A stretch of 6,262 bases of DNA from JBEKHI01 sp050012355 (GTDB lineage Bacteria; Actinomycetota; Actinomycetes; Streptosporangiales; Streptosporangiaceae): contig JBEKHI010000461.1 of NCBI GenBank assembly GCA_050012355.1, forward strand, positions 1 through 6,262. Reading direction: 5' to 3'. This document shows, one piece after another, positions 5,737 to 6,262 of this stretch. Numbering within the stretch: the stretch's first letter is position 1; each line of letters opens with the position of its first letter. The notes below the pieces were generated by a model that made no database searches, had not been told where the DNA came from, and saw nothing but the letters and a program-made list of their open reading frames with translations. The position numbers were made by a program, and so were the translations under genes.

Positions 5737-6262
5737 TTAGCTCTTGCCGGCCTTGGCCATCGCGTTGGCGGCATCGGTGGCGATCTGCTGGACCAGGTCG
5801 ATGCCGGAGTCCTCGGATTCGTTGTCGGCGGACAAGACGGCGATCAGCATGCGCTGCCCGTCGTGGATGATCTCGCCGATGCTGTTGATCTCCCACAGGT
5901 TGGTGGCGCTGCGCGGCAGCCAGCCGTTCTTCACGTAGTAGTCCGTACCGGAGTCCGCGGCCGCCGGGACCCCCCAGCGCTGGTCCGCCTCGACCTGGCT
6001 CATCAGGTCCTGGATGTACTCACGGGACGACGCGGACAGTACCGAGTCACTGGTGAAAATCTGCCGCAACAGCTTGATCTGGTCGTCCGTGGTGGTCGTT
6101 GTGTCGCCCCACGCCGAGTTCGCCGAGGTGCCGGTCAGGCCGAAGACCTTGTTGGCGGCGTCGAGCCCCGACGTGGTACCGATGTCCTGGAAGAGGGCGG
6201 TGGCGGAGTCGTTGTCGCTGTTCTCGATCATCGTGGTGGCCAGTTCCTGCTCGTCCTCGTTG
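5737..6262 (-). CDS. Class A beta-lactamase-like serine hydrolase, C-terminal part (5' end outside window)
   Basis: The visible 174 codons run from the right edge to a TAA at 5737-5739. The frame has no stop at the edge, so an internal Met (6231) is not the start. The fragment carries an SDN motif in MIENSDNDSATAL (S15-D16-N17 of the fragment) and a KNG box in YVKNGWLPR (K111), spaced 96 residues apart, comparable to Ser130-Asn132 and Lys234-Thr-Gly of class A beta-lactamases. The nucleophile SxxK motif and any signal or lipoprotein peptide lie off the window. Relatives in actinobacteria are secreted or membrane-anchored proteins of about 300 residues annotated as serine hydrolase; most have no shown lactamase activity. 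The Thr of KTG is Asn here, which argues against a standard beta-lactamase. Penicillin-binding or peptidoglycan-related hydrolysis is possible. It lies 100 bp upstream of gltA. Confidence 0.85.
   Translation of the reverse strand, partial: NEDEQELATTMIENSDNDSATALFQDIGTTSGLDAANKVFGLTGTSANSAWGDTTTTTDDQIKLLRQIFTSDSVLSASSREYIQDLMSQVEADQRWGVPAAADSGTDYYVKNGWLPRSATNLWEINSIGEIIHDGQRMLIAVLSADNESEDSGIDLVQQIATDAANAMAKAGKS

Noticed and set aside
5637..5774. 46-codon N-terminal extension of citrate synthase
   Set aside because: The frame is open, but it runs through the intergenic gap and the end of the serine hydrolase gene, and similarity to citrate synthases starts after ATG 5636.

Overview
The window comes from a GC-rich actinobacterium. 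All genes use strongly G/C-ended codons, GTG starts and 4-base start/stop overlaps. A FolP2-type dihydropteroate-synthase paralogue and an actinobacterial secreted serine hydrolase fit a Pseudonocardiaceae-like organism (Amycolatopsis/Saccharopolyspora group). The genus is inferred from protein resemblance, not proven.

Left block (1-1715, minus strand): an AraC-family regulator (957-1715) overlaps by ATGA with a FolP2-like DHPS homologue (79-960). That gene in turn overlaps by GTGA with the start of a further gene leaving the left edge. The visible N-terminus of this gene is made of a 15-bp tandem repeat (an Ala-Ala-Gly-Gly-Ser pentapeptide repeat). The three look like one translationally coupled unit.

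Middle block (about 1759-4325, plus strand): an MFS efflux transporter of the fosmidomycin-resistance (Fsr) type is divergent from the AraC gene across about 43-55 bp. It overlaps by GTGA with an amidase-signature hydrolase that has an intact Ser-cisSer-Lys triad. The cupin-type AraC regulator, divergent MFS pump and coupled amidase read as a self-regulated export and hydrolysis cassette for an unknown small amide compound.

Right block (4356-6262, minus strand): an E. coli-like type II citrate synthase (gltA) lies downstream of the 3' part of a class-A beta-lactamase-like serine hydrolase. A consensus-like -35 box (TTGACA) lies in the 97-bp gap upstream of gltA, which suggests gltA has its own promoter. 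The amidase and gltA converge with only 30 bp between them.

No RNA gene, insertion sequence, CRISPR array or phage gene is seen. Individual genes belong to known families. The unusual parts are the genetic coupling of a divergent DHPS paralogue to an AraC/MFS/amidase locus, the repeat-built N-terminus at the left edge, and a small SD-ATG signal opposite the gltA promoter.
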